NCBI RefSeq assembly: GCF_001676055.1
Contig: NZ_LZEX01000023.1
Location: 62,001-126,000 of the forward strand
DNA: 64,000 nt
Origin: Morganella psychrotolerans
GTDB taxonomy: Bacteria; Pseudomonadota; Gammaproteobacteria; Enterobacterales; Enterobacteriaceae
Direction of reading: 5' to 3'
The notes beneath the pieces were generated by a model that made no database searches, was not told the DNA's origin, and saw only the letters and a list, made by a program, of their open reading frames with translations. The position numbers were made by a program, and so were the translations under genes. Positions 44,193 to 53,303 of this stretch are shown here, piece after piece; positions within the stretch are counted from its first letter, which is position 1; the number at the start of each line of letters is the position of its first letter.

Positions 44193-45521
44193 TTATTTCA
44201 GTGCGTCCATCCGGGCCCACATTTTCTTCGCGGCTTTGCGCGCATCGGCAAAAATTGGTTCGATATCAAACGGGAACTGTCTGTCTTCATAAACCATCAC
44301 GCCATCTACCATCACACTGTGAACGCTTGACGAGCCTAATCCGAACGCCAGATGACCCGGTAGATTGTCACCGACAAACGGGGTCGGCGGCATGTAATCA
44401 CAAATAGTTAAATCTGCCTGATAGCCGGCTTCCACGCGACCAAACTGTTTACCGAAGTTGCGCGCCAGCAATTTGTTGCCGTTCCACAGGAAGCGGGTAA
44501 AGCTGTCCGGCCACATAGAACCACCCGCATCGCGGTGTTTGAAGAAAGCGAATTTAAGTTCTTCAAACATATCGGAGCCGATACCGTCTGTGCCGAGCAC
44601 CAGATTGTTGTAATCACCCAGGCGATGGTTATAACCGACATGGTTATTCATATTGGAGCGGGCGTTATGAACCAGGAAGCCATCTTTTTTATTCAGCAGG
44701 TCAATATCTGCGGAAGATAAATACAGCCCGTGTGCGACAAGGGTTTTTTCATCGATAAGATCAAAATCACCCAGGCGGATCAGCAGGTCTTTGCCATATT
44801 TATCATGGCTGTATGATACATCGTAGCTGTCTTCTGCCGCATGAATGTGCAGCCCGCGCCCGGTCTTTTTAATCGCATCGCGCAGCATTGCCAGACCTTC
44901 GTCAGCAACAGTGAACGGTGCGTGCGCCCCGATATGTGCTTCCACCAGATAGCGGGATTTACCGCTTTTGCGCTCACTGTCAATCAGCTCTGCGAAGGCG
45001 ATATTTTCTGCCACACCGGCTTCCAGCTCTTTCAGTCCGCCGTTGCGATCAGTGGTTTCATAACAGGTCATGCCGCGCAGACCGGCTTTCAGGAAGCCGT
45101 CGCGCAGTGTTTTCAGTGAGCCGGAGATATAATCAGGTGACGCGTGATGATCGATTACGGCGGTACAGCCGCTTTTAATCGCTTCAAGTGAGCAGATAAG
45201 CCCGCTGTAATAAAGAGACTCTTCATCCAGCGCGCGATCCAGCCGCCACCACAGATTTTTCAGTGTGGAAATAAAATCAGGGCTTGGTGCGATATTCGCC
45301 ATGATCCCGCGGGATAAACCGGAATAAAAGTGATTATGGGAGCAGACAATTCCCGGCATCACCAGGCGCCCGTGCATCTCTTTGGTTTCCGACCCCGGAT
45401 AGCGGGAACTCAGCCCGCTGCCGGTAGCGACAATTTTGTCTCCGTCGATGGCGATATCAACCCCTTCACGGATGGCCGCCGGTTCAAACTCAACAATAGT
45501 GGCATTTTTCAGGATAAGCAT
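44193..45521 (-). CDS. ssnA: SsnA, amidohydrolase of the purine/selenium hydroxylase cluster
   Basis: A 442-residue metal-dependent amidohydrolase of the chlorohydrolase/SsnA family. The metal motif VCSHNHFYSG lies near residue 58, with VAHGLYLSSADIDLL, ahead of the late LVLGTDGIGSDMFEE. The homologue in E. coli lies in the same cluster; the substrate is not established, and a purine-derived or aminated heterocycle is likely. It follows ygfK by three bases. Confidence 0.9.
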   Translation of the reverse strand: MLILKNATIVEFEPAAIREGVDIAIDGDKIVATGSGLSSRYPGSETKEMHGRLVMPGIVCSHNHFYSGLSRGIMANIAPSPDFISTLKNLWWRLDRALDEESLYYSGLICSLEAIKSGCTAVIDHHASPDYISGSLKTLRDGFLKAGLRGMTCYETTDRNGGLKELEAGVAENIAFAELIDSERKSGKSRYLVEAHIGAHAPFTVADEGLAMLRDAIKKTGRGLHIHAAEDSYDVSYSHDKYGKDLLIRLGDFDLIDEKTLVAHGLYLSSADIDLLNKKDGFLVHNARSNMNNHVGYNHRLGDYNNLVLGTDGIGSDMFEELKFAFFKHRDAGGSMWPDSFTRFLWNGNKLLARNFGKQFGRVEAGYQADLTICDYMPPTPFVGDNLPGHLAFGLGSSSVHSVMVDGVMVYEDRQFPFDIEPIFADARKAAKKMWARMDALK

Positions 45522-45524
45522 GGT

Positions 45525-48500
45525 TTATACCTCCACCCGGCCTAACAGATAGTGATAGTGCTTATTGACGTGACTCATAATGCGGCACATCGCTTCCAGC
45601 TCCGGCGGAACATTACTGAATTCACCATCACTGTTCAGTTTCATCTCGCAGACCTTGCCGTCCAGACGTACGGTAAATTTATCGCCGTCAGCCAGAAAAC
45701 CCGGGTTGGTGCTGTTGGTGAAATCTTCCGGCAGACTGAAGATAGTGACTTTATCTTTGTAAGGCTTACCCTGCCACGGACAGAACTGCGCACAGTTACC
45801 GCACTCATTACACATCGCGTCGAGGTGAAGTGTCTGATAACGGTCACGAAAGCCCGGGATAGCCAGGGAGATATTGGCGCGGTTCGGACAGACATCCACA
45901 CATTTCGCACAAACGTAATTACATTCCAGGCAGCGCTGAGCTTCCTGTTTTACAAAGGCCTCACGGTCGTCGCTGTTTACCATCTGCACGGCGATAGCAC
46001 CTTTGCGGTCAGTGATTTCCTGCGGATCGGCATTGAGCCAGTATTTATTACCATAATGAGAAAGGATATTTTCGCGCTCAAGAATGGCATCCACCGCATG
46101 TCCGGCGTCACCGATAGCGGCAACAATAGAAGACGGACCGCTCTGTACGTCACCAATCAGGAACACATTGGCGCGGGTGGTTTCACCGCTGTTGCGGTAT
46201 ACCGCAGGCCAGCCGTCATCACCCATCGGCACACCGATTTGTGATAACGCTTCGCAATCCTGTTGTTCACCGATGGCGGTTATCACGCTGTCAATTTTCA
46301 GCGTGACCGTTTCGTCAGTTGCCACAGGGCGGCGGCGGCCTGACTCATCCGGCTCACCGAGTTTCATGGTGCGCACCAGCAGTGTGCCGTCAGCATTAAA
46401 CTGTTCCGGATTGTGCAGGAACATAAATTTCACATCATCTTCAACCGCTTCTTCATACTCTTCCGGCCAGGCAGGCATTTCAGACTGAGAGCGGCGGTAG
46501 ATAACTGTCACGTCCTGTACACCGGCGATGCGTTTGGCGGCGCGGGCACAGTCCATCGCGGTATTACCGGCACCGATAACCGCAACGTGTTTACCCATCT
46601 GTAATGGTGCGTTGTTGTTGTAATCGTGCAGGAACGGCAGAGATTTGTAGACATTGCGGTTATCACCGGCGAGTTTCACGCCGCTGTTTTTATCTGTTCC
46701 GATCCCGACCAGCACATAATGGAAACCCTGCTCCAGCAGTTTATCGACAGTCAGTTTCGGGTCGCAGCTGTATTCAAATTTCACGCCGTGGTCGGCAACA
46801 AACTGAATATCATGCTCGATGGTTTCACGCGGAATACGAAAATGCGGAATGATATTGGCGACGACACCGCCCGCATTGGCTTCTTTTTCAAAAATAGTCA
46901 CCTGATGACCAGCGCGGGCGAGGAAATACCCGGCAGCCAGACCGGCAGGGCCGGCACCAATCACAGCAACAGGATTTTTATCACCGGTTCCGGCGGGTTT
47001 ATGCCAGCGCGCTTTATACTCTTTCCAGCCTTTTTCCACGGCGATTTTTTTCAGTTCGCGGATATTCAGCGCACTTTCATAATCCAGGCGGGTACAGTTG
47101 TACTGGCACTGGTGATCACAAATATGACCGGTGATAGCCGGCAGGGCGTTGCGCTGATAAATCAGCTCCAGTGCATCGGCGTAGCGGCCTTCGCCCAACA
47201 GGCGGATATACTCAGGAATATCCTGCTTAATCGCACACGCGGTCACGCAAGGTGCGACATAGCAATCTGTCATCGGCAGCGGACCGCCGGCATCAATTTC
47301 CTGGTCTGATTTCCAGTGTTTCTGGGTATATTCCATACTGACGGAGCGCTCAGCAAGTGCATTCAGTTTGCCCACATCAACCTGTGTCATGCCCCAGGCA
47401 TCTGAGTCTTCCAATGCATTCAGACATTCAGTCTGGCGCATGTAACCACCTGGTTTGAGCAGGTCAGTTGCCATGGTGATCGGACGAATACCGGACTCAA
47501 AAATATCGCGGATATTAAATTTGCTGGCACCACCAGAGTAGGAAATCGGCAGTTTGCCGTCAAAGTGGCGGGAAAGCAGGGCGGCAACATTGATAGAGAG
47601 CGGGAACAGGGCGCGCCCGGACATATACATCTCTTCGCCCGGCAGACGACCTTTGTGATTCACTGTGCCGAGGGTATTGGTCAGTTTCACGCCGAAGCCG
47701 CGCTTCACTTCTTTCCCGAGATCCAGCAGACGCTGTAACATTTCCAGCGCGCGATCCAGTTTCAGGTCATGTGAGAAAGACTCCTCACTCAGCCCGATAT
47801 AATCAAATCCGCAGGTATCGAGAATTTCACGCACGCGCGGGAAGCCGAGCAGCGTCGGGTTCAGCTTCACATAAGTGTTGATGTGCTTCTCTTCCAGCAT
47901 ATAGCGGCAGATAGCTTCAATTTCATCCGGCGGGCAACCGTGCATGGTGGACAGTGTCACACCTTTGGATAAATCACCCGGAACCAAATCCGCCATCGCC
48001 AGTAAATCAGCTTTGCGGCTCTCTAATCCCAGTTCTGCCAGGAAACCCGGACGGGAAATAAAGGCTTTCATTTCGTCGCGGTACTGCGCGAAAGACGGTA
48101 ACTGAGAGGAATCCATCATGGCATGGATATACTGCTGCATGCGCGGCTGTTTAATGCCGTCAAGGTTATAGCCGACACTCATATTAAAGATGAAGGATTT
48201 GGCTTCGCCTTTGGTGCGCGGGTCAAAAATAGCTTCTAATAAATGGAGGGCAAACCAGGCTTTCAGATATTCATCGTGGGCTTTCGGCAGGGTAAATTCG
48301 GTGGACCATTCGGTGTTGAAACATTCATCCTGCGCATCAATGCAGGGTTTTTCCAGCTCCAGGGTATCGATTATCTGAACGGTTTTTACCTCGATAAAGC
48401 GACCGCCGGTAAGCCATGACACCACAATATTTTGTGCAAGCTGAGTATGGGGACCGGCTGCGGGGCCAATCGGCGTCTCATAGGTTTCACCAAATACGGA

Positions 48501-48635
48501 CAGCAGCGGATGCTGCTGAGCCTTGCGGTAAAATTGCCGTTCATTGATCCCAAATATAGAACGGCTTGCCTTATATTCTTCAAAGATCCGGTTCAGAAGT
48601 TCACCGAACGGAACGGGACGCATTATATCTCCCAT
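45525..48635 (-). CDS. ygfK: YgfK, large iron-sulfur flavoprotein oxidoreductase
   Basis: A 1036-residue protein. Residues 1-430 resemble dihydropyrimidine dehydrogenase-type and selenate reductase-type proteins (VFGETYETPIGPAAGPHTQL). Residues about 440-900 are a glutamate synthase small-subunit-like NAD(P)H flavodomain (VAVIGAGPAGLAAGYFLARA, VAVIGAGNTAMDCARAAKRI). The C-terminus has two [4Fe-4S] motifs (CLECNYVCAKCVDVCP, CNECGNCAQFCP). I chose ATG 48635 (MGDIMRPVPFGELL) because of AAGGAG upstream and agreement with E. coli YgfK. The earlier in-frame ATG lacks a site. It may transfer electrons for the molybdenum hydroxylase. Confidence 0.92.
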   Translation of the reverse strand: MGDIMRPVPFGELLNRIFEEYKASRSIFGINERQFYRKAQQHPLLSVFGETYETPIGPAAGPHTQLAQNIVVSWLTGGRFIEVKTVQIIDTLELEKPCIDAQDECFNTEWSTEFTLPKAHDEYLKAWFALHLLEAIFDPRTKGEAKSFIFNMSVGYNLDGIKQPRMQQYIHAMMDSSQLPSFAQYRDEMKAFISRPGFLAELGLESRKADLLAMADLVPGDLSKGVTLSTMHGCPPDEIEAICRYMLEEKHINTYVKLNPTLLGFPRVREILDTCGFDYIGLSEESFSHDLKLDRALEMLQRLLDLGKEVKRGFGVKLTNTLGTVNHKGRLPGEEMYMSGRALFPLSINVAALLSRHFDGKLPISYSGGASKFNIRDIFESGIRPITMATDLLKPGGYMRQTECLNALEDSDAWGMTQVDVGKLNALAERSVSMEYTQKHWKSDQEIDAGGPLPMTDCYVAPCVTACAIKQDIPEYIRLLGEGRYADALELIYQRNALPAITGHICDHQCQYNCTRLDYESALNIRELKKIAVEKGWKEYKARWHKPAGTGDKNPVAVIGAGPAGLAAGYFLARAGHQVTIFEKEANAGGVVANIIPHFRIPRETIEHDIQFVADHGVKFEYSCDPKLTVDKLLEQGFHYVLVGIGTDKNSGVKLAGDNRNVYKSLPFLHDYNNNAPLQMGKHVAVIGAGNTAMDCARAAKRIAGVQDVTVIYRRSQSEMPAWPEEYEEAVEDDVKFMFLHNPEQFNADGTLLVRTMKLGEPDESGRRRPVATDETVTLKIDSVITAIGEQQDCEALSQIGVPMGDDGWPAVYRNSGETTRANVFLIGDVQSGPSSIVAAIGDAGHAVDAILERENILSHYGNKYWLNADPQEITDRKGAIAVQMVNSDDREAFVKQEAQRCLECNYVCAKCVDVCPNRANISLAIPGFRDRYQTLHLDAMCNECGNCAQFCPWQGKPYKDKVTIFSLPEDFTNSTNPGFLADGDKFTVRLDGKVCEMKLNSDGEFSNVPPELEAMCRIMSHVNKHYHYLLGRVEV

Positions 48636-48971
48636 AAAAACTCTCCTTGCTGCAATGTGAGGGGGCATGCCGGTGGAGCGGGACATGCAGCTGTATACAC
48701 TCAACGGTTGCAACAATTACGCCAGATAGCGTAATTCATCATCGGGGAGATAAAAAAGTGTGAGACAAATCTAATATTAATAACAAAGTGTGAAACAGCT
48801 CGCACCATGCTAAATGCGAATATGAATCAATAAAAAACATCTTGATTACTATGAGGTTAACATATGAATGAGATTCTCAAAAAAAAGAAAATCTGTATCA
48901 GATTGATAATGGCAAAAGCATATTAACGGTTAATGTTATTAATGAGACGGATGTAATAGTGTGCAGATGCC
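48636..48971. promoter_or_regulatory. Upstream region of ygfK
   Basis: A 336-bp AT-rich gap that should hold the ygfK promoter and the mocA 3' end. I found no sure promoter, no clear sigma-54 GG-N10-GC pair, and no terminator with a T-tract. A 20-codon frame at 48864 has a fair ribosome site but looks like chance. Confidence 0.4.
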
Positions 48972-49634
48972 TTACACGCGATAATGCTGCTGATAAACAT
49001 CCCTGGTGTCGATATCGGTTATCACCGCATCGCTGTCCATCTCGAGGAAGTGATGGGGTCCGGCAAGCAGGCGTTTTTTCATATTACTGCCTTCCGGCAA
49101 TGCCAGTGCATTCAGCAGACACCCGCGGGAGAGCAGCACGGGGTGGCCCGGAACTTGCTTGTATCGGGGGAGCAGTGCGGCATCACTGCGCCGTACCCAT
49201 AATTGCTGCCAGATATCAGGCGTGAGAAACGGCACATCGCCGTGTGTAAGAAAACAGTAGTGAGTACTCACAGCCTGCGCAGCAAGGCGCTGTGAGGAGA
49301 GCAGACCGGCTTCAAAATCCGGATTATGCAAAATCTGAATACGGCTGACTGACTGATAACGCGCTGCCAGCTCTGCACCCCGGTAGCCGGTCACCAGGAT
49401 GATGTGGTGACAAAAGTGCAGTGCATTGTACAGACTGGTATCCAGCAATGTATTGGTGCCATCGCCCCAGGGCAGCATCATTTTCCACTCACCCATCCGT
49501 GAGGAGAGCCCGGCGGCTGTCACAATGCAGGTTGTTTCCTGCGGGCAGAGCGGCGCGGGTAAATCATGCAGACAGAGCACAGAAGAGGATAAATCAGACA
49601 AGGCGGTATCGGCTGAAGCCGGGTCAGACGGCAT
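48972..49634 (-). CDS. mocA: MocA, molybdenum cofactor cytidylyltransferase
   Basis: A 220-residue nucleotidyltransferase that joins CTP to molybdopterin to give the cytosine dinucleotide cofactor used by molybdenum hydroxylases. The nucleotide-binding loop TAAGLSSRMGEWKMMLPWGD lies at about residues 36-55. THGDVPFLTPDIW and PGHPVLLSRGCL are also typical. I use the ATG at 49634 (MPSDPASADT). The open frame extends 60 codons further, across the divergent yqeC start, with no support. The N-terminus is about 25 residues longer than in E. coli MocA. Confidence 0.86.
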   Translation of the reverse strand: MPSDPASADTALSDLSSSVLCLHDLPAPLCPQETTCIVTAAGLSSRMGEWKMMLPWGDGTNTLLDTSLYNALHFCHHIILVTGYRGAELAARYQSVSRIQILHNPDFEAGLLSSQRLAAQAVSTHYCFLTHGDVPFLTPDIWQQLWVRRSDAALLPRYKQVPGHPVLLSRGCLLNALALPEGSNMKKRLLAGPHHFLEMDSDAVITDIDTRDVYQQHYRV

Positions 49635-49707
49635 AATAGATGTGACTCCGTTGATAGTTAATATTAACCTGTGACTGTAAAAGTGACCGATATTCAAAGG
49701 CTTAGAA

Positions 49708-50523
49708 ATGACAATGACAAGTGCTCTGAACACCCGGATACCTGCCCGTAGTTGCGCCACTATACCTGAACCGCTGCGCCGGTTATGTGATACACATCCG
49801 GGCGGACACGCCATGGTGATAAGTATTGTCGGCGCAGGCGGTAAAACCAGTTGCCTGTTCTGGCTGGCACGTGCTTTTTCTCAATTAGGGAAAAAGGTGA
49901 TGATCACCACGACGACCCACATGTTTCTGCCCGATGAGGGTTTTCCTGTGATTTTTGCCTGCCACCCGTCCCGGTTACCTGATGCGGTCATCAAACGGGG
50001 ATCGTTTGCCTGCTATGCAGGCTGGAACCCGCAGAATAACAAGGTTTGCGGCTTCTCTCCTGCCGAAATCAATGCGCTGGCAGAAAAAAACGCAGTTGAT
50101 GTTATTTTGACCGAATCTGACGGAGCCCGCGGTTTTGGCATAAAAGCGCCGGGTGAGCATGAACCTTGCATACCTGAATACAGTGATTGCGTTATTGCTG
50201 TAACGGACGGGCAGCTCCTGGGCGCGGCCGTCGGGCCTGATAATGTTCACCGGTGGTCACATTTCTCTGCCGTAACCGGCTTAAACAGCGGTGATACGCT
50301 GGATTTGAGCGCAATAAGCCGCCTGATCCGGCACCCGCAGGGGATGTGGAAATCAGCACCACCGGACGCATTACGGATCTGGCTGATAAACCGTTTTTCT
50401 CAAAATGAGAATTTCTCGCCGGATGCGCTGGCAGACTGGATCCGCGGTACTTCACTGAATGCTGTCTGGTTCGGTGCCGTCAGGGAAAACCCCGCAATTA
50501 CGCATATTTTGCAGCGACAATAA
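49708..50523 (+). CDS. yqeC: YqeC, selenium-dependent hydroxylase accessory protein
   Basis: A 271-residue P-loop protein with VGAGGKTSCLFWLARAFSQL at about residues 40-60. TTTHMFLPDEGFPV and LTESDGARGFGIKAPGEHEP (about residue 133) follow. The YqeC family occurs with selenium-dependent molybdenum hydroxylases and is thought to help build or insert the labile selenium cofactor. It is divergent from mocA, with a 73-bp shared promoter region, and precedes yqeB. Confidence 0.9.
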   Translation: MTMTSALNTRIPARSCATIPEPLRRLCDTHPGGHAMVISIVGAGGKTSCLFWLARAFSQLGKKVMITTTTHMFLPDEGFPVIFACHPSRLPDAVIKRGSFACYAGWNPQNNKVCGFSPAEINALAEKNAVDVILTESDGARGFGIKAPGEHEPCIPEYSDCVIAVTDGQLLGAAVGPDNVHRWSHFSAVTGLNSGDTLDLSAISRLIRHPQGMWKSAPPDALRIWLINRFSQNENFSPDALADWIRGTSLNAVWFGAVRENPAITHILQRQ

Positions 50524-50562
50524 TATCAATGATAAATGCAGGGTATCCATTGAGGTCTGTTT

Positions 50563-52179
50563 ATGAAAATTTTTACCGAAGCAGCGAAATTGGTTGAGAA
50601 AAACTGCCCGTTTGCCATGGCAGAAATTATCGAGTGTTCAGGCAGTACACCGCGTCACAGCGCACAAATGCTGGTGCTGGGGGACGGAAAAACCATCGGT
50701 ACTATCGGCGGCGGTATGGTTGAGCGCAAAGTCATCGAAGAAGCGGTAGAGGCATTGCACGAAGGCCGCTCAAGAATGTTCCACGGGCGCATGGCGCGTA
50801 ACGGGCAGCATGCGGTCGGTTCTGACTGCGGCGGTGCGATGTCGGTTTATATTGCGGTACACGGCGTGCGTCCGCGTCTGATTCTGCTTGGCGGCGGGCA
50901 TGTTAACCGCGCGATCGCCCAGATGGCAGCATTCCTGAATATCGATATTCATGTGGCAGATGTTTATGCCGGCAGCCTGGAGCCGGACTTGTTCCCGCCG
51001 TCAACCCGTCTGTGGCATGTCCCTTCATTTACTGATGCGGTTGCTCAGCTTGATCCTCAGCCTGATGATTATGTGATTATTGCCACCAACAGCCAGGATC
51101 TGGAATCTCTCAATTGTCTCATTAATAAGCCACTGAAATACCTTGGATTACTCGGCAGCCGCCGCAAAGTACAGACATTCACCAAACAATTAAGTGAATC
51201 CGGGGTATCAGAAAATCAGTTGGCGAAACTGTATGCGCCGATTGGCTATGATATCGGCGCAGAAACACCTCATGAGATTGCTGTCAGTATTCTCGCGGAA
51301 CTATTGCAGATTATGCATGGCGCACCGGGTGGTGCGATGAAACAGAGTCAGGTGGAAAGCCGCAGACCGAAACGGGTGGTTATCCGCGGGGCGGGCGATC
51401 TGGCAACCGGCGTGGCGCTGCGCCTTTATCACAGCGGCTTTGATGTGATTATGCTGGATATCAGCAAACCGACCGTTATCCGTTGCACTGTCTCTTTTGC
51501 CCAGGCGCTTTACGACGGTGAAAGCTGTGTGGAAGGTGTCTGCGCCCGTTATGCCCATGATATTGATGAAGTAACCCGCTATCTGAAAGAGGGCACGATC
51601 CCGGTGCTGGCAGACGAAAACGGCGAATTATTACCGGCACTTCAGCCGGATGTGGTGATCGATGCGATTATTGCCAAGCGCAATATTGCCGGGACGCACC
51701 GCAAAATGGCACCTTGTACCATAGCACTCGGTCCCGGCTTTGAGGCGGGAGTGGATTGTGACGCCGTGATTGAAACTCAGCGCGGGCATCATTTAGGGCG
51801 TGTTATCACCCACGGCTGTGCGGCACCCAATTCCGGCATTCCCGGTAATATCAACGGTAAAACCACAGAGCGGGTACTGCGTGCACCACACAGTGGCATG
51901 ATGACGCGCCACATTAATATCGGTGATTTGGTTCATGAAGGCGATGTCATTGCGCACATCGGCGAAACCGAAATTCTCTCCCCGATGGACGGTATGGTGC
52001 GCGGTCTGCTTAATGAAGGATTATGTGTTCCGGAAGGTTTTAAAATTGCGGATGTCGATCCGCGCGGTGCACTGGCAGACTTCAATTCTGTTTCCGATAA
52101 AGCCCGTGCGATTGCCGGTGGTGTGCTGGAAGCGATAATGACCCGGCTGAATCAGATGGATAACGCAAAATCCTGCTGA
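50563..52179 (+). CDS. yqeB: YqeB, selenium-dependent molybdenum cofactor maturation protein
   Basis: A 538-residue fusion. Residues about 1-260 are an XdhC-like domain (MAEIIECSGSTPRHSAQMLV, LILLGGGHVNRAIAQMAAFL, GLLGSRRKVQTFTKQL). Residues about 265-530 form the YqeB/EF2563 domain (VIRGAGDLATGVALRLYHSG, VDAIIAKRN-like segment, HGCAAPNSGIPGNINGKTTE). XdhC-type proteins sulfurate or otherwise mature the molybdenum cofactor; YqeB is the selenium-linked member. Length matches E. coli YqeB. Confidence 0.91.
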   Translation: MKIFTEAAKLVEKNCPFAMAEIIECSGSTPRHSAQMLVLGDGKTIGTIGGGMVERKVIEEAVEALHEGRSRMFHGRMARNGQHAVGSDCGGAMSVYIAVHGVRPRLILLGGGHVNRAIAQMAAFLNIDIHVADVYAGSLEPDLFPPSTRLWHVPSFTDAVAQLDPQPDDYVIIATNSQDLESLNCLINKPLKYLGLLGSRRKVQTFTKQLSESGVSENQLAKLYAPIGYDIGAETPHEIAVSILAELLQIMHGAPGGAMKQSQVESRRPKRVVIRGAGDLATGVALRLYHSGFDVIMLDISKPTVIRCTVSFAQALYDGESCVEGVCARYAHDIDEVTRYLKEGTIPVLADENGELLPALQPDVVIDAIIAKRNIAGTHRKMAPCTIALGPGFEAGVDCDAVIETQRGHHLGRVITHGCAAPNSGIPGNINGKTTERVLRAPHSGMMTRHINIGDLVHEGDVIAHIGETEILSPMDGMVRGLLNEGLCVPEGFKIADVDPRGALADFNSVSDKARAIAGGVLEAIMTRLNQMDNAKSC

Positions 52180-52199
52180 CAGACAGCCGTAAAAAAACG

Positions 52200-52231
52200 C
52201 CGGGATAGTATCAGTGATCCCGGTTTTTTTA
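52200..52231 (+). terminator. Terminator after yqeB
   Basis: CCGGGAT (52200-52206) pairs with ATCCCGG (52217-52223), 10-base loop, followed by seven T. Confidence 0.92.
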
Positions 52232-52336
52232 TGGCTGTAATCTCTGATTTTCACGGATTTCGGATGATACCGACTCCGGCCTCTTACGTATTGCGCTACC
52301 CTCTTCCGGGGCGGTATAAGTGTAAAAGGAAGGATG

Positions 52337-52882
52337 ATGAAAATCGGTAAATACACAGTCTACGCGCCGTTTCTGGCTGATGATAAGCCCAGCGAAGCGG
52401 AGATTTGGGGCGCGGCAGTCTGGTTATGGATGCTCTCCCCCCGGCACAGTAAAACGCCGCTGCGCTCATTGGGAAAACTGTTGTTGCCGCTGGTGAAACA
52501 AAAACAGTATGTGCTGGCGCTGGATAATAATCAGCCCTGTTTTTTCCTTAGTTGGGGCGCGTTGAGTGCGGAGGTTGAACAGCGCTATTTAAGCGGCTGT
52601 GATGAATCCGACCTGTATCAGCAACTGCGCACAGGTGAGCGTATCTGGTTATTTGACTGGATAGCGCCTTTTGATGATGACAATGAAATGTCCGCTATTT
52701 TAATGAATACTATTTTTCCGGATCGCTGTTTTCGCATGCTGCGCCTCAATGAAACCGAAAAAAGTATAAAAATCATTGAATTTAAAGGAAATAACCTTAG
52801 TGAACAGCAGGCGCAGGCGTGGCGGGCAGTACATCCGGTTATGTACCCTGATAAAACGAGCCCGGAGAAAATAAAACAGTGA
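52337..52882 (+). CDS. HlyC-family toxin-activating lysine acyltransferase (no toxin nearby)
   Basis: A 181-residue protein matching the HlyC/RtxC family, which uses acyl-ACP to acylate lysines of RTX toxins. Key blocks are WGAAVWLWMLSPRHSKTP, with the conserved Ser-X-X-His (residues about 33-36), QYVLALDNNQPCFFLSWGAL and ERIWLFDWIAPFDDD, with the conserved Asp. The Ile-Glu-Phe block IIEFKGNNL is also present. No RTX toxin, ABC exporter or secretion gene lies in the window. Its stop overlaps the next gene's GTG start. ATG at 52337 preferred over 52334 by ribosome-site spacing. Confidence 0.82.
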   Translation: MKIGKYTVYAPFLADDKPSEAEIWGAAVWLWMLSPRHSKTPLRSLGKLLLPLVKQKQYVLALDNNQPCFFLSWGALSAEVEQRYLSGCDESDLYQQLRTGERIWLFDWIAPFDDDNEMSAILMNTIFPDRCFRMLRLNETEKSIKIIEFKGNNLSEQQAQAWRAVHPVMYPDKTSPEKIKQ

Positions 52883-53223
52883 GAAAAATATACCTGTCCA
52901 TTGCTCTGTTATCAGCCGGGTGCGCGGATGAATCCATTTATCCGGCCTATACCTCTGATTCGCTGATGATGCATGCGAACGTGGCAATAACAAAAGACTT
53001 CTCCGCGAATGATATTTCAGATCTGACCATTACTAATATTGTTGAAAGCCCGCCGTCATTTACCGGAAAAAGAGAAGTCTGTTTTACCGTTTCTTCCGGT
53101 CTTACAAAGAAAACGTATGATTGTGTCCGCTCCGACTATGCTGTCCGCCGGTTTGGTGAGCAGATTATGAACCCTGTATCGCCCGGTAATATGGAATGTA
53201 AAATACAAAATAAACAGGGATGA
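52879..53223 (+). CDS. Small lipoprotein coupled to the HlyC-like gene
   Basis: A 114-residue protein that starts at GTG 52879, overlapping the TGA of the acyltransferase gene (GTGA). The N-terminus is a lipoprotein signal, with lipobox LSAGC at residues 11-15. The next residue is Ala, so outer-membrane sorting is likely. The mature part is short, contains three more Cys and no known domain. Coupling to an acyltransferase suggests it could be its substrate or partner; there is no direct evidence. Confidence 0.7.
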   Translation: MRKIYLSIALLSAGCADESIYPAYTSDSLMMHANVAITKDFSANDISDLTITNIVESPPSFTGKREVCFTVSSGLTKKTYDCVRSDYAVRRFGEQIMNPVSPGNMECKIQNKQG

Positions 53224-53303
53224 ACCTTTATCAGCAGTCTCCCGCCGGAGAGTGATACTATCGGGTAAGATATCTGTTTTTCGTCGTATTACCGGAGAAA
53301 ACC

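Noticed and set aside
45552-47309. Two long plus-strand frames opposite ygfK
   Set aside because: They are antisense to a highly conserved oxidoreductase, have no ribosome sites of note and no recognisable domain.
48864-48926. 20-codon lysine-rich frame upstream of ygfK
   Set aside because: A fair ribosome site precedes it, but it is short, in AT-rich DNA, and no family is recognisable.
49635-49814. Longer mocA start at 49814
   Set aside because: It would run through the divergent yqeC start region, adds an unconserved basic segment and lacks a ribosome site.
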